Below, piece after piece: positions 13,402 through 29,276 of a stretch of DNA of 64,000 nt. Both the position numbers and the translations under genes were made by a program. The notes under the pieces were generated by a model, which worked only from the letters and a program-made list of their open reading frames with translations, was not told where the DNA came from and made no database searches. This DNA comes from Oasisia sp. SBJ-2009 (lineage: Eukaryota > Annelida > Polychaeta > Sabellida > Siboglinidae), in assembly GCA_964017155.1 (NCBI GenBank), contig OZ024857.1, positions 570,201 through 634,200 of the forward strand. The letters run 5' to 3'. The stretch's first letter is position 1; each line of letters begins with the position of its first letter.

Positions 13402-14781
13402 AACACACTGATATAATAGCAACATTGAAGTGGGTCCGACTTGTACATAAGTGCCAAATAGTGAAATACTGAAAACAAATTGAGAGTATACGTGCTTTTA
13501 TGAGAGATTGCGCGTGAAGGTACGCGCCCGCAAGTGTTGGCACTTATGTACAAGTCGGGCCCACCTCAATTTTGGTATTATAACTGTATTTTTGCCAACA
13601 TTTGATACTTGATTTTGTTAATTCAATCAATTATAATCATCTTGCGCATATTAATGTTTTATATACAGCGCGTCTTAGCAGACTTTTGAGGTCGAAAAGA
13701 CAGCGTTGTCGGCATAAACAAACTGTTTATCGCTCATTTCATATGCACAGCGCAGTAACATGCACCTCTGCGCTTGCGACTGGCACAATTCGCGCTGTCT
13801 TTTCGACCTCAACAGTTTGCCAAGACGCGCTGTTTATAAAACATAAATACGCGCAAGATGATTATAATTGAATGAATTAATTTAATCAAGTATTAAATGT
13901 TGGCAAAAATACTGATATAATAGCAACATTGAGGTGGGTCCGACTTGTACATAAGTGCCAAATAGTGAAATACTGAAAACAAATTGAGAGCATACGTGCT
14001 TTTATGAGAGAGTGCGCGTGAAGTTGCGCCCCCGCAAGTGTAGGCATTAACGTACAAGTCCGGCCCACCTCAATTTTGGTATTATAACTGTATCTTTGCT
14101 AACATTTGATACTTGATTTTGTTAATTCAATCAATTATAATCATCTTGCGCATATTAATGTTTTATATACAGCGCGTTCTAGCAGACTTTTGAGGTCGAA
14201 AAGACAGCGTGGTCGGCATAAACAAACTGTTTATCGCTCATTTAATATGCACAGCGCAGTAACATGCACCTCTTCGCTTGCGACTGGCACAATTCGCGCT
14301 GTTTTTCGACCTCAAAAGTTTGCCAAGACGCGCTGTTTATAAAAAATAAATACGCGCAAGATGATTATAATTGAATGAATTAATTTAATCATGTATCAAA
14401 TGTTGGCAAAAATACTGATATAATAGCAACATTGAGGTGGGTCCGACTTGTACATAAGTGCCAAATAGTGAAATACTGAAAACAAATTGAGAGTATACGT
14501 GCTTTTATGAGAGAGTGCGCGTGAAGTTGCGCGCCCGCAAGTGTAGGCATTGATGTACAAGTCGGGCCCACCTCAATTTTGGTATTATAACTGTATCTTT
14601 GCCAACATTTTATACTTGATTTTGTTAATTCAATCAATTATAATCATCTTGCGCATATATATGTTTTAAAACCAGCGCGTCTCAGCAGACTTTTAAGGTC
14701 GAAAAGACAGCGTGGTCGGCATAAACAAATTGTGTATCGCTCAATTCATATGCACAGCGCAGTAACATGCACCGCTGCGCT

Positions 14782-17690
14782 TGCGAATGGCACAATTCGC
14801 GCTGTCTTTTCGACCTCAAAAGTTTGCCAAGACGCGCTGTTTATAAAACATATATACGCGCAAGATGATTATAATTGAATTAATTAATTTAATCAAGTAT
14901 CAAATGTTGGCAAACATACTGATATAATAGCAACATTGAAGTGGGTCCGACTTGTACATAAGTGCCAAATAGTGAAATACTGAAAACAAATTGAGAGTAT
15001 ACGTGCTTTTATGAGAGATTGCGCGTGAAGGTACGCGCCCGCAAGTGTTGGCACTTATGTACAAGTCGGGCCCACCTCAATTTTGGTATTATAACTGTAT
15101 TTTTGCCAACATTTGATACTTGATTTTGTTAATTCAATCAATTATAATCATCTTGCGCATATTAATGTTTTATATACAGCGCGTCTTAGCAGACTTTTGA
15201 GGTCGAAAAGACAGCGTTGTCGGCATAAACAAACTGTTTATCGCTCATTTCATATGCACAGCGCAGTAACATGCACCTCTGCGCTTGCGACTGGCACAAT
15301 TCGCGCTGTCTTTTCGACCTCAACAGTTTGCCAAGACGCGCTGTTTATAAAACATAAATACGCGCAAGATGATTATAATTGAATGAATTAATTTAATCAA
15401 GTATCAAATGTTGGCAAAAATACTGATATAATAGCAACATTGAGGTGGGTCCGACTTGTACATAAGTGCCAAATAGTGAAATACTGAAAACAAATTGAGA
15501 GTATACGTGGTCGGCATAAACAAACTGTTTATCGCTCATTTCATATGCACAGCGCAGTAACATGCACCTCTGCGCTTGCGAATGGCACAATTCGCGCTGT
15601 CTTTTCGACCTCAAAAGTTTGCCAAGACGCGCTGTTTATAAAACATATATACGCGCAAGATGATTATAATTGAATTAATTAATTTAATCAAGTATCAAAT
15701 GTTGGCAAACATACTGATATAATAGCAACATTGAAGTGGGTCCGACTTGTACATAAGTGCCAAATAGTGAAATACTGAAAACAAATTGAGAGTATACGTG
15801 CTTTTATGAGAGATTGCGCGTGAAGTTACGCGCCCGCAAGTGTTGGCACTTATGTACAAGTCGGGCCCACCTCAATTTTGGTATTATAACTGTATTTTTG
15901 CCAACATTTGATACTTGATTTTGTTAATTCAATCAATTATAATCATCTTGCGCATATTAATGTTTTATATACAGCGCGTCTTAGCAGACTTTTGAGGTCG
16001 AAAAGACAGCGTTGTCGGCATAAACAAACTGTTTATCGCTCATTTCATATGCACAGCGCAGTAACATGCACCTCTGCGCTTTCGACTGGCACAATTCGCG
16101 CTGTCTTTTCGACCTCAACAGTTTGCCAAGACGCGCTGTTTATAAAACATAAATACGCGCAAGATGATTATAATTGAATGAATTAATTTAATCAAGTATC
16201 AAATGTTGGCAAAAATACTGATATAATAGCAACATTGAGGTGGGTCCGACTTGTACATAAGTGCCAAATAGTGAAATACTGAAAACAAATTGAGAGCATA
16301 CGTGCTTTTATGAGAGAGTGCGCGTGAAGTTGCGCGCCCGCAAGTGTAGGCATTAACGTACAAGTCCGGCCCACCTCAATTTTGGTATTATAACTGTATC
16401 TTTGCTAACATTTGATACTTGATTTTGTTAATTCAATCAATTATAATCATCTTGCGCATATTAATGTTTTATATACAGCGCGTTCTAGCAGACTTTTGAG
16501 GTCGAAAAGACAGCGTGGTCGGCATAAACAAACTGTTTATCGCTCATTTAATATGCACAGCGCAGTAACATGCACCTCTTCGCTTGCGACTGGCACAATT
16601 CGCGCTGTCTTTTCGACCTCAAAAGTTTGCTAAGACGCGCTGTTTATAAAACATAAATACGCGCAAGATGATTATAATTGAATGAATTAATTTAATCAAG
16701 TATCAAATGTTGGCAAAAATACTGATATAATAGCAACATTGAGGTGGGTCTGACTTGTACATAAGTGCCAAATAGTGAAATACTTAAAACAAATTGAGAG
16801 TATACGTGCTTTTATGAGAGAGTGCGCGTGAAGTTGCGCGCCCGCAAGTGTAGGCATTGATGTACAAGTCGGGCCCACCTCAATTTTGGTATTATAACTG
16901 TATCTTTGCCAACATTTGATACTTGCTTTTGTTAATTCAATCAATTATAATCATCTTGCGCATATATATGTTTTATAACCAGCGCGTCTCAGCAGATTTT
17001 AAGGTCGAAAAGACAGCGTGGTCGGCATAAACCCATTGTTTATCGCTCAATTCATATGCACAGCGGAGTAACATGCACCGCTGCGCTTGCGACTGGCACA
17101 AATCGCGCTGTCTTTTCGACCTCAAAAGTTTGCCAAGACGCGCTGTTTATAAAACATAAATACGCGCAAGATGATTAAAATTGAATGAGTTAATTTAATC
17201 AAGTATCAAATGTTGGCAAAAATACTGATATAATAGCAACATTGAGATGGGTCCGACTTGTACATAAGTGCCAAATAGTGAAATACTGAAAACAAATTGA
17301 GAGTATACGTGATTTTATTTATGAAAGAGTGCGCGTGAAGGTACGCGTCCGCATGTGTTGGCACTTATGTACAAGTCGGGCCCACCTCAATTTTGGTATT
17401 ATAACTGGATTTTTGCCAACATTTGGTACTTGATTTTGTTAATTCAATCAATTATAATCATCTTGCGCATATTAATGTTTTATATACAGCGCGTCTTAGC
17501 AGACTTTTGAGGTCGAAAAGACAGCGTTGTCGGCATAAACAAACTGTTTATCGCTCATTTCATATGCTCAGCGCAGAAACATGCACCGCTGCGCTTGCGA
17601 CTGGCACAAATCGCGCTGTCTTTTCGACCTCAAAAGTTTGCCAAGACGCGCTGTTTATAAAACATAAATACGCGCAAGATGATTAAAATT
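14782..17690. repeat. Long-range copy of the first 2.9 kb of the window
   Basis: Seven consecutive landmarks in 1-2900 reappear at a constant offset of 14781 bp (332/15113, 612/15393, 1127/15908, 1411/16192, 1631/16412, 1915/16696, 2642/17423), including the short monomer. Part of the same stretch is also present at offset 12475 (from about 13087 to 14300). The duplicated block may begin before the left edge. Confidence 0.85.
15417..15707. repeat. Short 291-bp satellite monomer (copy 5)
   Basis: The junction at 15502 lies 14781 bp after copy 1 and belongs to the long duplication that repeats the first 2.9 kb of the window at about 14.8-17.7 kb. Confidence 0.92.
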
Positions 17691-18199
17691 GAATGAATTA
17701 ATTTAATCAAGTATCAAATGTTGGCAAAAACACTGATATAATAGCAACATTGAGGTGTTTCCGACTTGTACATAAGTGCCAAATAGTGAAATACTGAAAA
17801 CAAATTGAGAGTATACGTGCTTTTATGAGAGAGTGCGCGTGAAGTTGCGCGCCCGCAAGTGTAGGCATTGATGTACAAGTCGGGCCCACCTCAATTTTGG
17901 TATTATAACTGTATCTTTGCCAACATTTTATACTTGATTTTGTTAATTCAATCAATTATAATCATCTTGCGCATATATATGTTTTATAACCAGCGCGTCT
18001 CAGCAGACTTTTAAGGTCGAAAAGACAGCGTGGTCGGCATAAACAAATTGTGTATCGCTCAATTCATATGCACAGCGCAGTAACATGCACCGCTGCGCTT
18101 GCGACTGGCACAAATCGCGCTGTCTTTTCGACTTCAAAAGTTTGCCAAGACGCGCTGTTTATAAAACATATATACGCGCAAGATGATTATAATTGAATG

Positions 18200-21100
18200 A
18201 ATTAATTTAATCAAGTATCAAATGTTGGCAAAAATACTGATATAATAGCAACATTGAGGTGGGTCCCACTTGTACATAAGTGCCAAATAGTGAAATACTG
18301 AAAACAAATTGAGAGTATACGTGCTTTTATGAGAGAGTGCGCGTGAAGTTGCGCGCCCGCAAGTGTAGGCATTAATGTACAAGTCGGGCCCACCTCAATT
18401 TTGGTATTATAACTGTATCTTTGCTAACATTTGATACTTGATTTTGTTAATTCAATCAATTATAATCATCTTGCGCATATTAATGTTTTATATACAGCGC
18501 GTCTTAGCAGACTTTTGAGGTCGAAAAGACAGCGTGGTCGGCATAAACAAACTGTTTATCGCTCATTTCATATGCACAGCGCAGTAACATGCACCTCTTC
18601 GCTTGCGACTGGCACAATTCGCGCTGTCTTTTCGACCTCAACAGTTTGCCAAGACGCGCTGTTTATAAAACATAAATACGCGCAAGATGATTATAATTGA
18701 ATTAATTAATTTAATCAAGTATCAAATGTTGGCAAAAATACTGATATAATAGCAACATTGAGGTGGGTCCGACTTGTACATAAGTGCCAAATAGTGAAAT
18801 ATTGAAAACAAATTGAGAGTATACGTGCTTTTATGAGAGAGTGCGCGTGAAGTTGCGCGCCCGCAAGTGTAGGCATTGATGTACAAGTCGGGCCCACCTC
18901 AATGTTGGTATTATATCTGTATCTTTGCCAACATTTGATACTTGATTTTGTTAATTCAATCAATTATAATCATCTTGCGCATATATATGTTTTATAACCT
19001 GCGCGTCTCAGCAGATTTTAAGGTCGAAAAGACAGCGTTGTCGGCATAAACAAACTGTTTATCGCTCATTTCATATGCACAGCGCAGTAACATGCACCTC
19101 TGCGCTTGCGACTGGCACAATTCGCGCTGTCTTTTCGACCTCAACAGTTTGCCAAGACGCGCTGTTTATAAAACATAAATACGCGCAAGATGATTAGAAT
19201 TGAATTAATTAATTTAATCAAGTATCAAATGTTGGCAAAAATACTGATATAATAGCAACATTGAGGTGGGTCCGACTTGTACATAAGTGCCAAATAGTGA
19301 AACACTGAAAACAAATTGAGAGCATACGTGCTTTTATGAGAGAGTGCGCGTGAAGTTGCGCGCCCGCAAGTGTAGGCATTAATGTACAAGTCGGGCCCAC
19401 CTCAATTTTGGTATTATAACTGTATCTTTGCTAACATTTGATACTTGATTTTGTTAATTCAATCAATTATAATCATCTGCGCATATTAATGTTTTATATA
19501 CAGCGCGTCTTAGCAGACTTTTGAGGTCGAAAAGACAGCGTGGTCGGCATAAACAAAGTGTTTATCGCTCATTTCATATGCACAGCGCAGTAACATGCAC
19601 CTCTTCGCTTGCGACTGGCACAATTCGCGCTGTCTTTTCGACCTCAAACGTTTGCCAAGACGCGCTGTTTATAAAAAATAAATACGCGCAAGATGATTAT
19701 AATTGAATGAATTAATTTAATCAAGTATCAAATGTTGGCAAAAATACTGATATAATAGCAACATTCAGGTGGGTCCGACTTGTACATAAGTGCCAAATAG
19801 TGAAATATTGAAAACAAATTGAGAGTATACGTGCTTTTATGAGAGAGTGCGCGTGAAGTTGCGCGCCTGCAAGTGTAGGCATTGATGTACAAGTCGGGCC
19901 CACCTAAATTTTGGTATTATAACTGTATCTTTGCTAACATTTGATACTTGATTTTGTTAATTCAATCAACTATAATCATCTTGCGCATATTAATGTTTTA
20001 TATACAGCGCGTCTTAGCAGACTTTTGAGGTCGAAAAGACAGCGTGGTCGGCATAAACAAACTGTTTATCGCTCATTTCATATGCACAGCGCAGTAACAT
20101 GCACCTCTTCGCTTGCGACTGGCACAATTCGCGCTGTCTTTTCGACCTCAACAGTTTGCCAAGACGCGCTGTTTATAAAACATAAATACGCGCAAGATGA
20201 TTATAATTGAATTAATTAATTTAATCAAGTATCAAATGTTGGCAAAAATACTGATATAATAGCAACATTGAGGTGGGTCCGACTGGTACATAAGTGCCAA
20301 ATAGTGAAATATTGAAAACAAATTGAGAGTATACGTGCTTTTATGAGAGAGTGCGCGTGAAGTTGCGCGCCCGCAAGTGTAGGCATTGATGTACAAGTCG
20401 GGCCCACCTCAATTTTGGTATTATAACTGTATCTTTGCCAACATTTTATACTTGATTTTGTTAATTCAATCAATTATAATCATCTTGCGCATATATATGT
20501 TTTATAACCAGCGCGTCTCAGCAGACTTTTAAGGTCGAAAAGACAGCGTGGTCGGCATAAACAAATTGTTTATCGCTCAATTCATATGCACAGCGCAGTA
20601 ACATGCACCGCTGCGCTTGCGACTGGCACAAATCGCGCTGTCTTTTCGACCTCAAAAGTTTGCCAAGACGCGCTGTTTATAAAACATAAATACGCGCAAG
20701 ATGATTAAAATTGAATGAATTAATTTAATCAAGTATCAAATGTTGGCAAAAATACTGATATAATAGCAACATTGAGGTGTTTCCGACTTGTACATAAGTG
20801 CCAAATAGTGAAATACTGAAAACAAATTGAGAGTATACGTGCTTTTATGAGAGAGTGCGCGTGAAGGTACGCGCCCGCAAGTGTTGGCACTTATGTACAA
20901 GTCGGGCCCACCTCAATTTTTGTATTATAACTGTATTTTTGCCAACATTTGATACATGATTTTGTTAATTCAATCAATTATATTCATCTTGCGCATATTT
21001 ATGTTTTATATACAGCGCGTCTTAGCAGACTTTTGAGGTCGAAAAGACAGCGCGGTCGGCCTAAACAAACTGTTTATCGCTCATTTCATATGTTCAGCGC

Positions 21101-24100
21101 AGAAACATGCACCGCTGCGCTTGCGACTGGCACAAATCGTGCTGTCTTTTCGACCTCAAAAGTTTGCCAAGACGCGCTGTTTATAGAACATAAATACGCC
21201 CAAGATGATTATAATTGAATGAATTAATTTAACCAAGTATCAAATGTTGGCAAAAATACTGATATAATAGCAACATTGAGGTGTTTCCGACTTGTACATA
21301 AGTGCCAAATAGTGAAATACTGAAAACAAATTGAGAGTATACGTGCTTTTATGAGAGAGTGCGCGTGAAGGTACGCGCCCGCAAGTGTTGGCACTTATGT
21401 ACAAGTCGGGCCCACCTCAATTTTTGTATTATAACTGTATTTTTGCCAACATTTGATACATGATTTTGTTAATTCAATCAATTATATTCATCTTGCGCAT
21501 ATTTATGTTTTATATACAGCGCGTCTTAGCAGACTTTTGAGGGCGAAAAGACAGCGCGGTCGGCCTAAACAAACTGTTTATCGCTCATTTCATATGCTCA
21601 GCGCAGAAACATGCACCGCTGCGCTTGCGACTGGCACAATTCGCGCTGTCTTTTCGACCTCAAAAGTTTGCCAAGACGCGCTGTTTATAAAAAATAAATA
21701 CGCGCAAGATGATTATAATTGAATGAATTAATTTAATCAAGTATCAAATGTTGGCAAAAATACTGATATAATAGCAACATTCAGGTGGGTCCGACTTGTA
21801 CATAAGTGCCAAATAGTGAAATATTGAAAACAAATTGAGAGTATACGTGCTTTTATGAGAGAGTGCGCGTGAAGTTGCGCGCCCGCAAGTGTAGGCATTG
21901 ATGTACAAGTCGGGCCCACCTCAATTTTGGTATTATAACTGTATCTTTGCTAACATTTGATACTTGATTTTGTTAATTCAATCAACTATAATCATCTTGC
22001 GCATATTAATGTTTTATATACAGCGCGTCTTAGCAGACTTTTGAGGTCGAAAAGACAGCGTGGTCGGCATAAACAAACTGTTTATCGCTCATTTCATATG
22101 CACAGCGCAGTAACATGCACCTCTTCGCTTGCGACTGGCACAATTCGCGCTGTCTTTTCGACCTCAAAAGTTTGTCAAGACGCGCTGTTTATAAAACATA
22201 AATACGCGCAAGATGATTATAATTGAATGAATTAATTTAATCAAGTATCAAATGTTGGCAAAAATACTGATATAATAGCAACATTGAGGTGGGTCCGACT
22301 TGTACATTAGTGCCAAATAGTGAAATACTGAAAACAAATTGAGAGTATACGTGCTTTTATGAGAGAGTGCGCGTGAAGTTGCGCGCCCGCAAGTGTAGAC
22401 ATTAATGTACAAGTCGGGCCCACCTCAATTTTGGTATTATAACTGTATCTTTGCTAACATGTGATACTTGATTTTGTTAATTCAATCAATTATAATCATC
22501 TGCGCATATTAATGTTTTATATACAGCGCGTCTTAGCAGACTTTTGAGGTCGAAAAGACAGCGTGGTCGGCATAAACAAACTGTTTATCGCTCATTTCAT
22601 ATGCACAGCGCAGTAACATGCACCTCTTCGCTTGCGACTGGCACAATTCGCGCTGTTTTTCGACCTCAAAAGTTTGCCAAGACGCGCTGTTTATAAAAAA
22701 TAAATACGCGCAAGATGATTATAATTGAATGAATTAATTTAATCAAGTATCAAATGTTGGCAAAAATACTGATATAATAGCAACATTGAGGTGGGTCCGA
22801 CTTGTACATAAGTGCCAAATAGTGAAATACTGAAAACAAATTGAGAGTATACGTGCTTTTATGAGAGAGTGCGCGTGAAGTTGCGCGCCCGCAAGTGTAG
22901 GCATTGATGTACAAGTCGGGCCCACCTCAATTTTGGTATTATAACTGTATCTTTGCCAACATTTTATACTTGATTTTGTTAATTCAATCAATTATAATCA
23001 TCTTGCGCATATATATGTTTTATAACCAGCGCGTCTCAGCAGACTTTTAAGGTCGAAAAGACAGCGTGGTCGGCATAAACAAATTGTGTATCGCTCAATT
23101 CATATGCACAGCGCAGTAACATGCACCGCTGCGCTTGCGACTGGCACAAATCGCGCTGTCTTTTCGACTTCAAAAGTTTGCCAAGACGCGCTGTTTATAA
23201 AACATATATACGCGCAAGATGATTATAATTGAATGAATTAATTTAATCAAGTATCAAATGTTGGCAAAAATACTGATATAATAGCAACATTGAGGTGGGT
23301 CCCACTTGTACATAAGTGCCAAATAGTGAAATACTGAAAACAAATTGAGAGTATACGTGCTTTTATGAGAGAGTGCGCGTGAAGTTGCGCGCCCGCAAGT
23401 GTAGGCATTAATGTACAAGTCGGGCCCACCTCAATTTTGGTATTATAACTGTATCTTTGCTAACATTTGATACTTGATTTTGTTAATTCAATCAATTATA
23501 ATCATCTTGCGCATATTAATGTTTTATATACAGCGCGTCTTAGCAGACTTTTGAGGTCGAAAAGACAGCGTGGTCGGCATAAACAAACTGTTTATCGCTC
23601 ATTTCATATGCACAGCGCAGTAACATGCACCTCTTCGCTTGCGACTGGCACAATTCGCGCTGTCTTTTCGACCTCAACAGTTTGCCAAGACGCGCTGTTT
23701 ATAAAACATAAATACGCGCAAGATGATTATAATTGAATTAATTAATTTAATCAAGTATCAAATGTTGGCAAAAATACTGATATAATAGCAACATTGAGGT
23801 GGGTCCGACTTGTACATAAGTGCCAAATAGTGAAATATTGAAAACAAATTGAGAGTATACGTGCTTTTATGAGAGAGTGCGCATGAAGTTGCGCGCCCGC
23901 AAGTGTAGGCATTGATGTACAAGTCGGGCCCACCTCAATTTTGGTATTATAACTGTATCTTTGCCAACATTTTATACTTGATTTTGTTAATTCAATCAAT
24001 TATAATCATCTTGCGCATATATATGTTTTATAACCAGCGCGTCTCAGCAGACTTTTAAGGTCGAAAAGACAGCGTGGTCGGCATAAACAAATTGTTTATC

Positions 24101-27100
24101 GCTCAATTCATATGCACAGCGCAGTAACATGCACCGCTGCGCTTGCGACTGGCACAAATCGCGCTGTCTTTTCGACCTCAAAAGTTTGCCAAGACGCGCT
24201 GTTTATAAAACATAAATACGCGCAAGATGATTAAAATTGAATGAATTAATTTAATCAAGTATCAAATGTTGGCAAAAATACTGATATAATAGCAACATTG
24301 AGGTGTTTCCGACTTGTACATAAGTGCCAAATAGTGAAATACTGAAAACAAATTGAGAGTATACGTGCTTTTATGAGAGAGTGCGCGTGAAGGTACGCGC
24401 CCGCAAGTGTTGGCACTTATGTACAAGTCGGGCCCACCTCAATTTTTGTATTATAACTGTATTTTTGCCAACATTTGATACATGATTTTGTTAATTCAAT
24501 CAATTATATTCAACTTGCGCATATTTATGTTTTATATACAGCGCGTCTTAGCAGACTTTTGAGGTCGAAAAGACAGCGCGGTCGGCCTAAACAAACTGTT
24601 TATCGCTCATTTCATATGCTCAGCGCAGAAACATGCACCGCTGCGCTTGCGACTGGCACAAATCGTGCTGTCTTTTCGACCTCAAAAGTTTGCCAAGACG
24701 CGCTGTTTATAGAACATAAATACGCCCAAGATGATTATAATTGAATGAATTAATTTAACCAAGTATCAAATGTTGGCAAAAATACTGATATAATAGCAAC
24801 ATAGAGGTGGGTCCGACTTGTACATAAGTGCCAAATAATGAAATACTGAAAACAAATTGAGAGTATACGTGCTTTTATGAGAGAGTGCGCGTGAAGTTGC
24901 GCGCCCGCAAGTGTAGGCATTGATGTACAAGTCGGACCCACCTCAATTTTGGTATTATATCTGTATCTTTGCCAACATTTGATACTTGATTTTGTTAATT
25001 CAATCAATTATAATCATCTTGCGCATATATATGTTTTATAACCTGCGCGTCTCAGCAGATTTTAAGGTCGAAAAGACAGCGTGGTCGGCATAATCAAATT
25101 GTTTATCGCTCAATTCATATGCACAGCGCAGTAACATGCACCGCTGCGCTTGCGACTGGCACAAATCGCGCTGTCTTTTCGACCTCAAAAGTTTGCCAAG
25201 ACGCGCTGTTTATAAAACATAAATACGCGCAAGATGATTAAAATTGAATGAATTAATTTAATCAAGTATCAAATGTTGGCAAAAATACTGATATAATAGC
25301 AACATTGAGGTGTTTCCGACTTGTACATAAGTGCCACATAGTGAAATACTGAAAACAAATTGAGAGTATACGTGCTTTTATGAGAGAGTGCGCGTGAAGG
25401 TACGCGCCCGCAAGTGTTGGCACTTATGTACAAGTCGGGCCCACCTCAATTTTTGTATTATAACTGTATTTTTGCCAACATTTGATACATGATTTTGTTA
25501 ATTCAATCAATTATATTCATCTTGCGCATATTTATGTTTTATATACAGCCCGTCTTAGCAGACTTTTGAGGTCGAAAAGACAGCGCGGTCGGCCTAAACA
25601 AACTGTTTATCGCTCATTTCATATGCTCAGCGCAGAAACATGCACCGCTGCGCTTGCGACTGGCACAAATCGTGCTGTCTTTTCGACCTCAAAAGTTTGC
25701 CAAGACGCGCTGTTTATAAAACATAAATACGCCCAAGATGATTATAATTGAATGAATTAATTTAATCAAGTATCAAATGTTGGCAAAAATACTGATATAA
25801 TAGCAACATTGAGGTGGGTCCGACTTGTACATAAGTGCCAAATAGTGAAATACTGAAAACAAATTGAGAGCATACGTGCTTTTATGAGAGAGTGCGCGTG
25901 AAGTTGCGCGCCCGCAAGTGTAGGCATTAATGTACAAGTCGGGCCCACCTCAATTTTGGTATTATAACTGTATCTTTGCTAACATTTGATACTTGATTTT
26001 GTTAATTCAATCAATTATAATCATCTGCGCATATTAATGTTTTATATACAGCGCGTCTTAGCAGACTTTTGAGGTCGAAAAGACAGCGTGGTCGGCATAA
26101 ACAAAATGTTTATCGCTCATTTCATATGCACAGCGCAGTAACATGCACCTCTTCGCTTGCGACTGGCACAATTCGCGCTGTCTTTTCGACCTCAAACGTT
26201 TGCCAAGACGCGCTGTTTATAAAAAATAAATACGCGCAAGATGATTATAATTGAATGAATTAATTTAATCAAGTATCAAATGTTGGCAAAAATACTGATA
26301 TAATAGCAACATTCAGGTGGGTCCGACTTGTACATAAGTGCCAAATAGTGAAATATTGAAAACAAATTGAGAGTATACGTGCTTTTATGAGAGAGTGCGC
26401 GTGAAGTTGCGCGCCTGCAAGTGTAGGCATTGATGTACAAGTCGGGCCCACCTAAATTTTGGTATTATAACTGTATCTTTGCTAACATTTGATACTTGAT
26501 TTTGTTAATTCAATCAACTATAATCATCTTGCGCATATTAATGTTTTATATACAGCGCGTCTTAGCAGAATTTTGAGGTCGAAAAGACAGCGTGGTCGGC
26601 ATAAACAAACTGTTTATCGCTCATTTCATATGCACAGCGCAGTAACATGCACCTCTTCGCTTGCGACTGGCACAATTCGCGCTGTCTTTTCGACCTCAAC
26701 AGTTTGCCAAGACGCGCTGTTTATAAAACATAAATACGCGCAAGATGATTATAATTGAATTAATTAATTTAATCAAGTATCAAATGTTGGCAAAAATACT
26801 GATATAATAGCAACATTGAGGTGGGTCCGACTTGTACATAAGTGCCAAATAGTGAAATATTGAAAACAAATTGAGAGTATACGTGCTTTTATGAGAGAGT
26901 GCGCGTGAAGTTGCGCGCCCGCAAGTGTAGGCATTGATGTACAAGTCGGGCCCACCTCAATTTTGGTATTATAACTGTATCTTTGCCAACATTTTATACT
27001 TGATTTTGTTAATTCAATCAATTATAATCATCTTGCGCATATATATGTTTTATAACCAGCGCGTCTCAGCAGACTTTTAAGGTCGAAAAGACAGCGTGGT

Positions 27101-29276
27101 CGGCATAAACAAATTGTTTGTCGCTCAATTCATATGCACAGCGCAGTAACATGCACCGCTGCGCTTGCGACTGGCACAAATCGCGCTGTCTTTTCGACCT
27201 CAAAAGTTTGCCAAGACGCGCTGTTTATAAAACATAAATACGCGCAAGATGATTAAAATTGAATGAATTAATTTAATCAAGTATCAAATGTTGGCAAAAA
27301 TACTGATATAATAGCAACATTGAGGTGTTTCCGACTTGTACATAAGTGCCAAATAGTGAAATACTGAAAACAAATTGAGAGTATACGTGCTTTTATGAGA
27401 GAGTGCGCGTGAAGGTACGCGCCCGCAAGTGTTGGCACTTATGTACAAGTCGGGCCCACCTCAATTTTTGTATTATAACTGTATTTTTGCCAACATTTGA
27501 TACATGATTTTGTTAATTCAATCAATTATATTCATCTTGCGCATATTTATGTTTTATATACAGCGCGTCTTAGCAGACTTTTGAGGTCGAAAAGACAGCG
27601 CGGTCGGCCTAAACAAACTGTTTATCGCTCATTTCATATGCTCAGCGCAGAAACATGCACCGCTGCGCTTGCGACTGGCACAAATCGTGCTGTCTTTTCG
27701 ACCTCAAAAGTTTGCCAAGACGCGCTGTTTATAGAACATAAATACGCCCAAGATGATTATAATTGAATGAATTAATTTAACCAAGTATCAAATGTTGGCA
27801 AAAATACTGATATAATAGCAACATAGAGGTGGGTCCGACTTGTACATAAGTGCCAAATAATGAAATACTGAAAACAAATTGAGAGTATACGTGCTTTTAT
27901 GAGAGAGTGCGCGTGAAGTTGCGCGCCCGCAAGTGTAGGCATTGATGTACAAGTCGGGCCCACCTCAATTTTGGTATTATATCTGTATCTTTGCCAACAT
28001 TTGATACTTGATTTTGTTAATTCAATCAATTATAATCATCTTGCGCATATATATGTTTTATAACCTGCGCGTCTCAGCAGATTTTAAGGTCGAAAAGACA
28101 GCGTTGTCGGCATAAACAAACTGTTTATCGCTCATTTCATATGCACAGCGCAGTAACATGCACCTCTGCGCTTGCGATTGGCACAATTCGCGCTGTCTTT
28201 TCGACCTCAACAGTTTGCCAAGACGCGCTGTTTATAAAACATAAATACGCGCAAGATGATTAGAATTGAATTAATTAATTTAATCAAGTATCAAATGTTG
28301 GCAAAAATACTGATATAATAGCAACATTGAGGTGGGTCCGACTTGTACATAAGTGCCAAATAGTGAAATACTGAAAACAAATTGAGAGCATACGTGCTTT
28401 TATGAGAGAGTGCGCGTGAAGTTGCGCGCCCGCAAGTGTAGGCATTAATGTACAAGTCGGGCCCACCTCAATTTTGGTATTATAACTGTATCTTTGCTAA
28501 CATTTGATACTTGATTTTGTTAATTCAAGCAATTATAATCATCTGCGCATATTAATGTTTTATATACAGCGCGTCTTAGCAGACTTTTGAGGTCGAAAAG
28601 ACAGCGTGGTCGGCATAAACAAAGTGTTTATCGCTCATTTCATATGCACAGCGCAGTAACATGCACCTCTTCGCTTGCGACTGGCACAATTCGCGCTGTC
28701 TTTTCGACCTCAAAAGTTTGCCAAGACGCGCTGTTTATAAAAAATAAATACGCGCAAGATGATTATAATTGAATGAATTAATTTAATCAAGTATCAAATG
28801 TTGGCAAAAATACTGATATAATAGCAACATTCAGGTGGGTCCGACTTGTACATAAGTGCCAAATAGTGAAATATTGAAAACAAATTGAGAGTATACGTGC
28901 TTTTATGAGAGAGTGCGCGTGAAGTTGCGCGCCTGCAAGTGTAGGCATTGATGTACAAGTCGGGCCCACCTAAGTTTTGGTATTATAACTGTATCTTTGC
29001 TAACATTTGATACTTGATTTTGTTAATTCAATCAACTATAATCATCTTGCGCATATTAATGTTTTATATACAGCGCGTCTTAGCAGACTTTTGAGGTCGA
29101 AAAGACAGCGTGGTCGGCATAAACAAACTGTTTATCGCTCATTTCATATGCACAGCGCAGTAACATGCACCTCTTCGCTTGCGACTGGCACAATTCGCGC
29201 TGTCTTTTCGACCTCAAAAGTTTGTCAAGACGCGCTGTTTATAAAACATAAATACGCGCAAGATGATTATAATTGA
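18200..29276. repeat. Nested higher-order repeats (5036, 6548, 3022 and 2518 bp)
   Basis: Variant markers recur at several fixed offsets. GGGTCCCACTTG at 18261 and 23297 gives 5036 bp (ten monomers). The groups at 19218-21218 and 25766-27766 give 6548 bp (thirteen). 23751-25007 and 26773-28029 give 3022 bp (six). 25766-26500 and 28284-29020 give 2518 bp (five). All are near whole multiples of the monomer, as expected from repeated out-of-register exchange. Confidence 0.8.
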
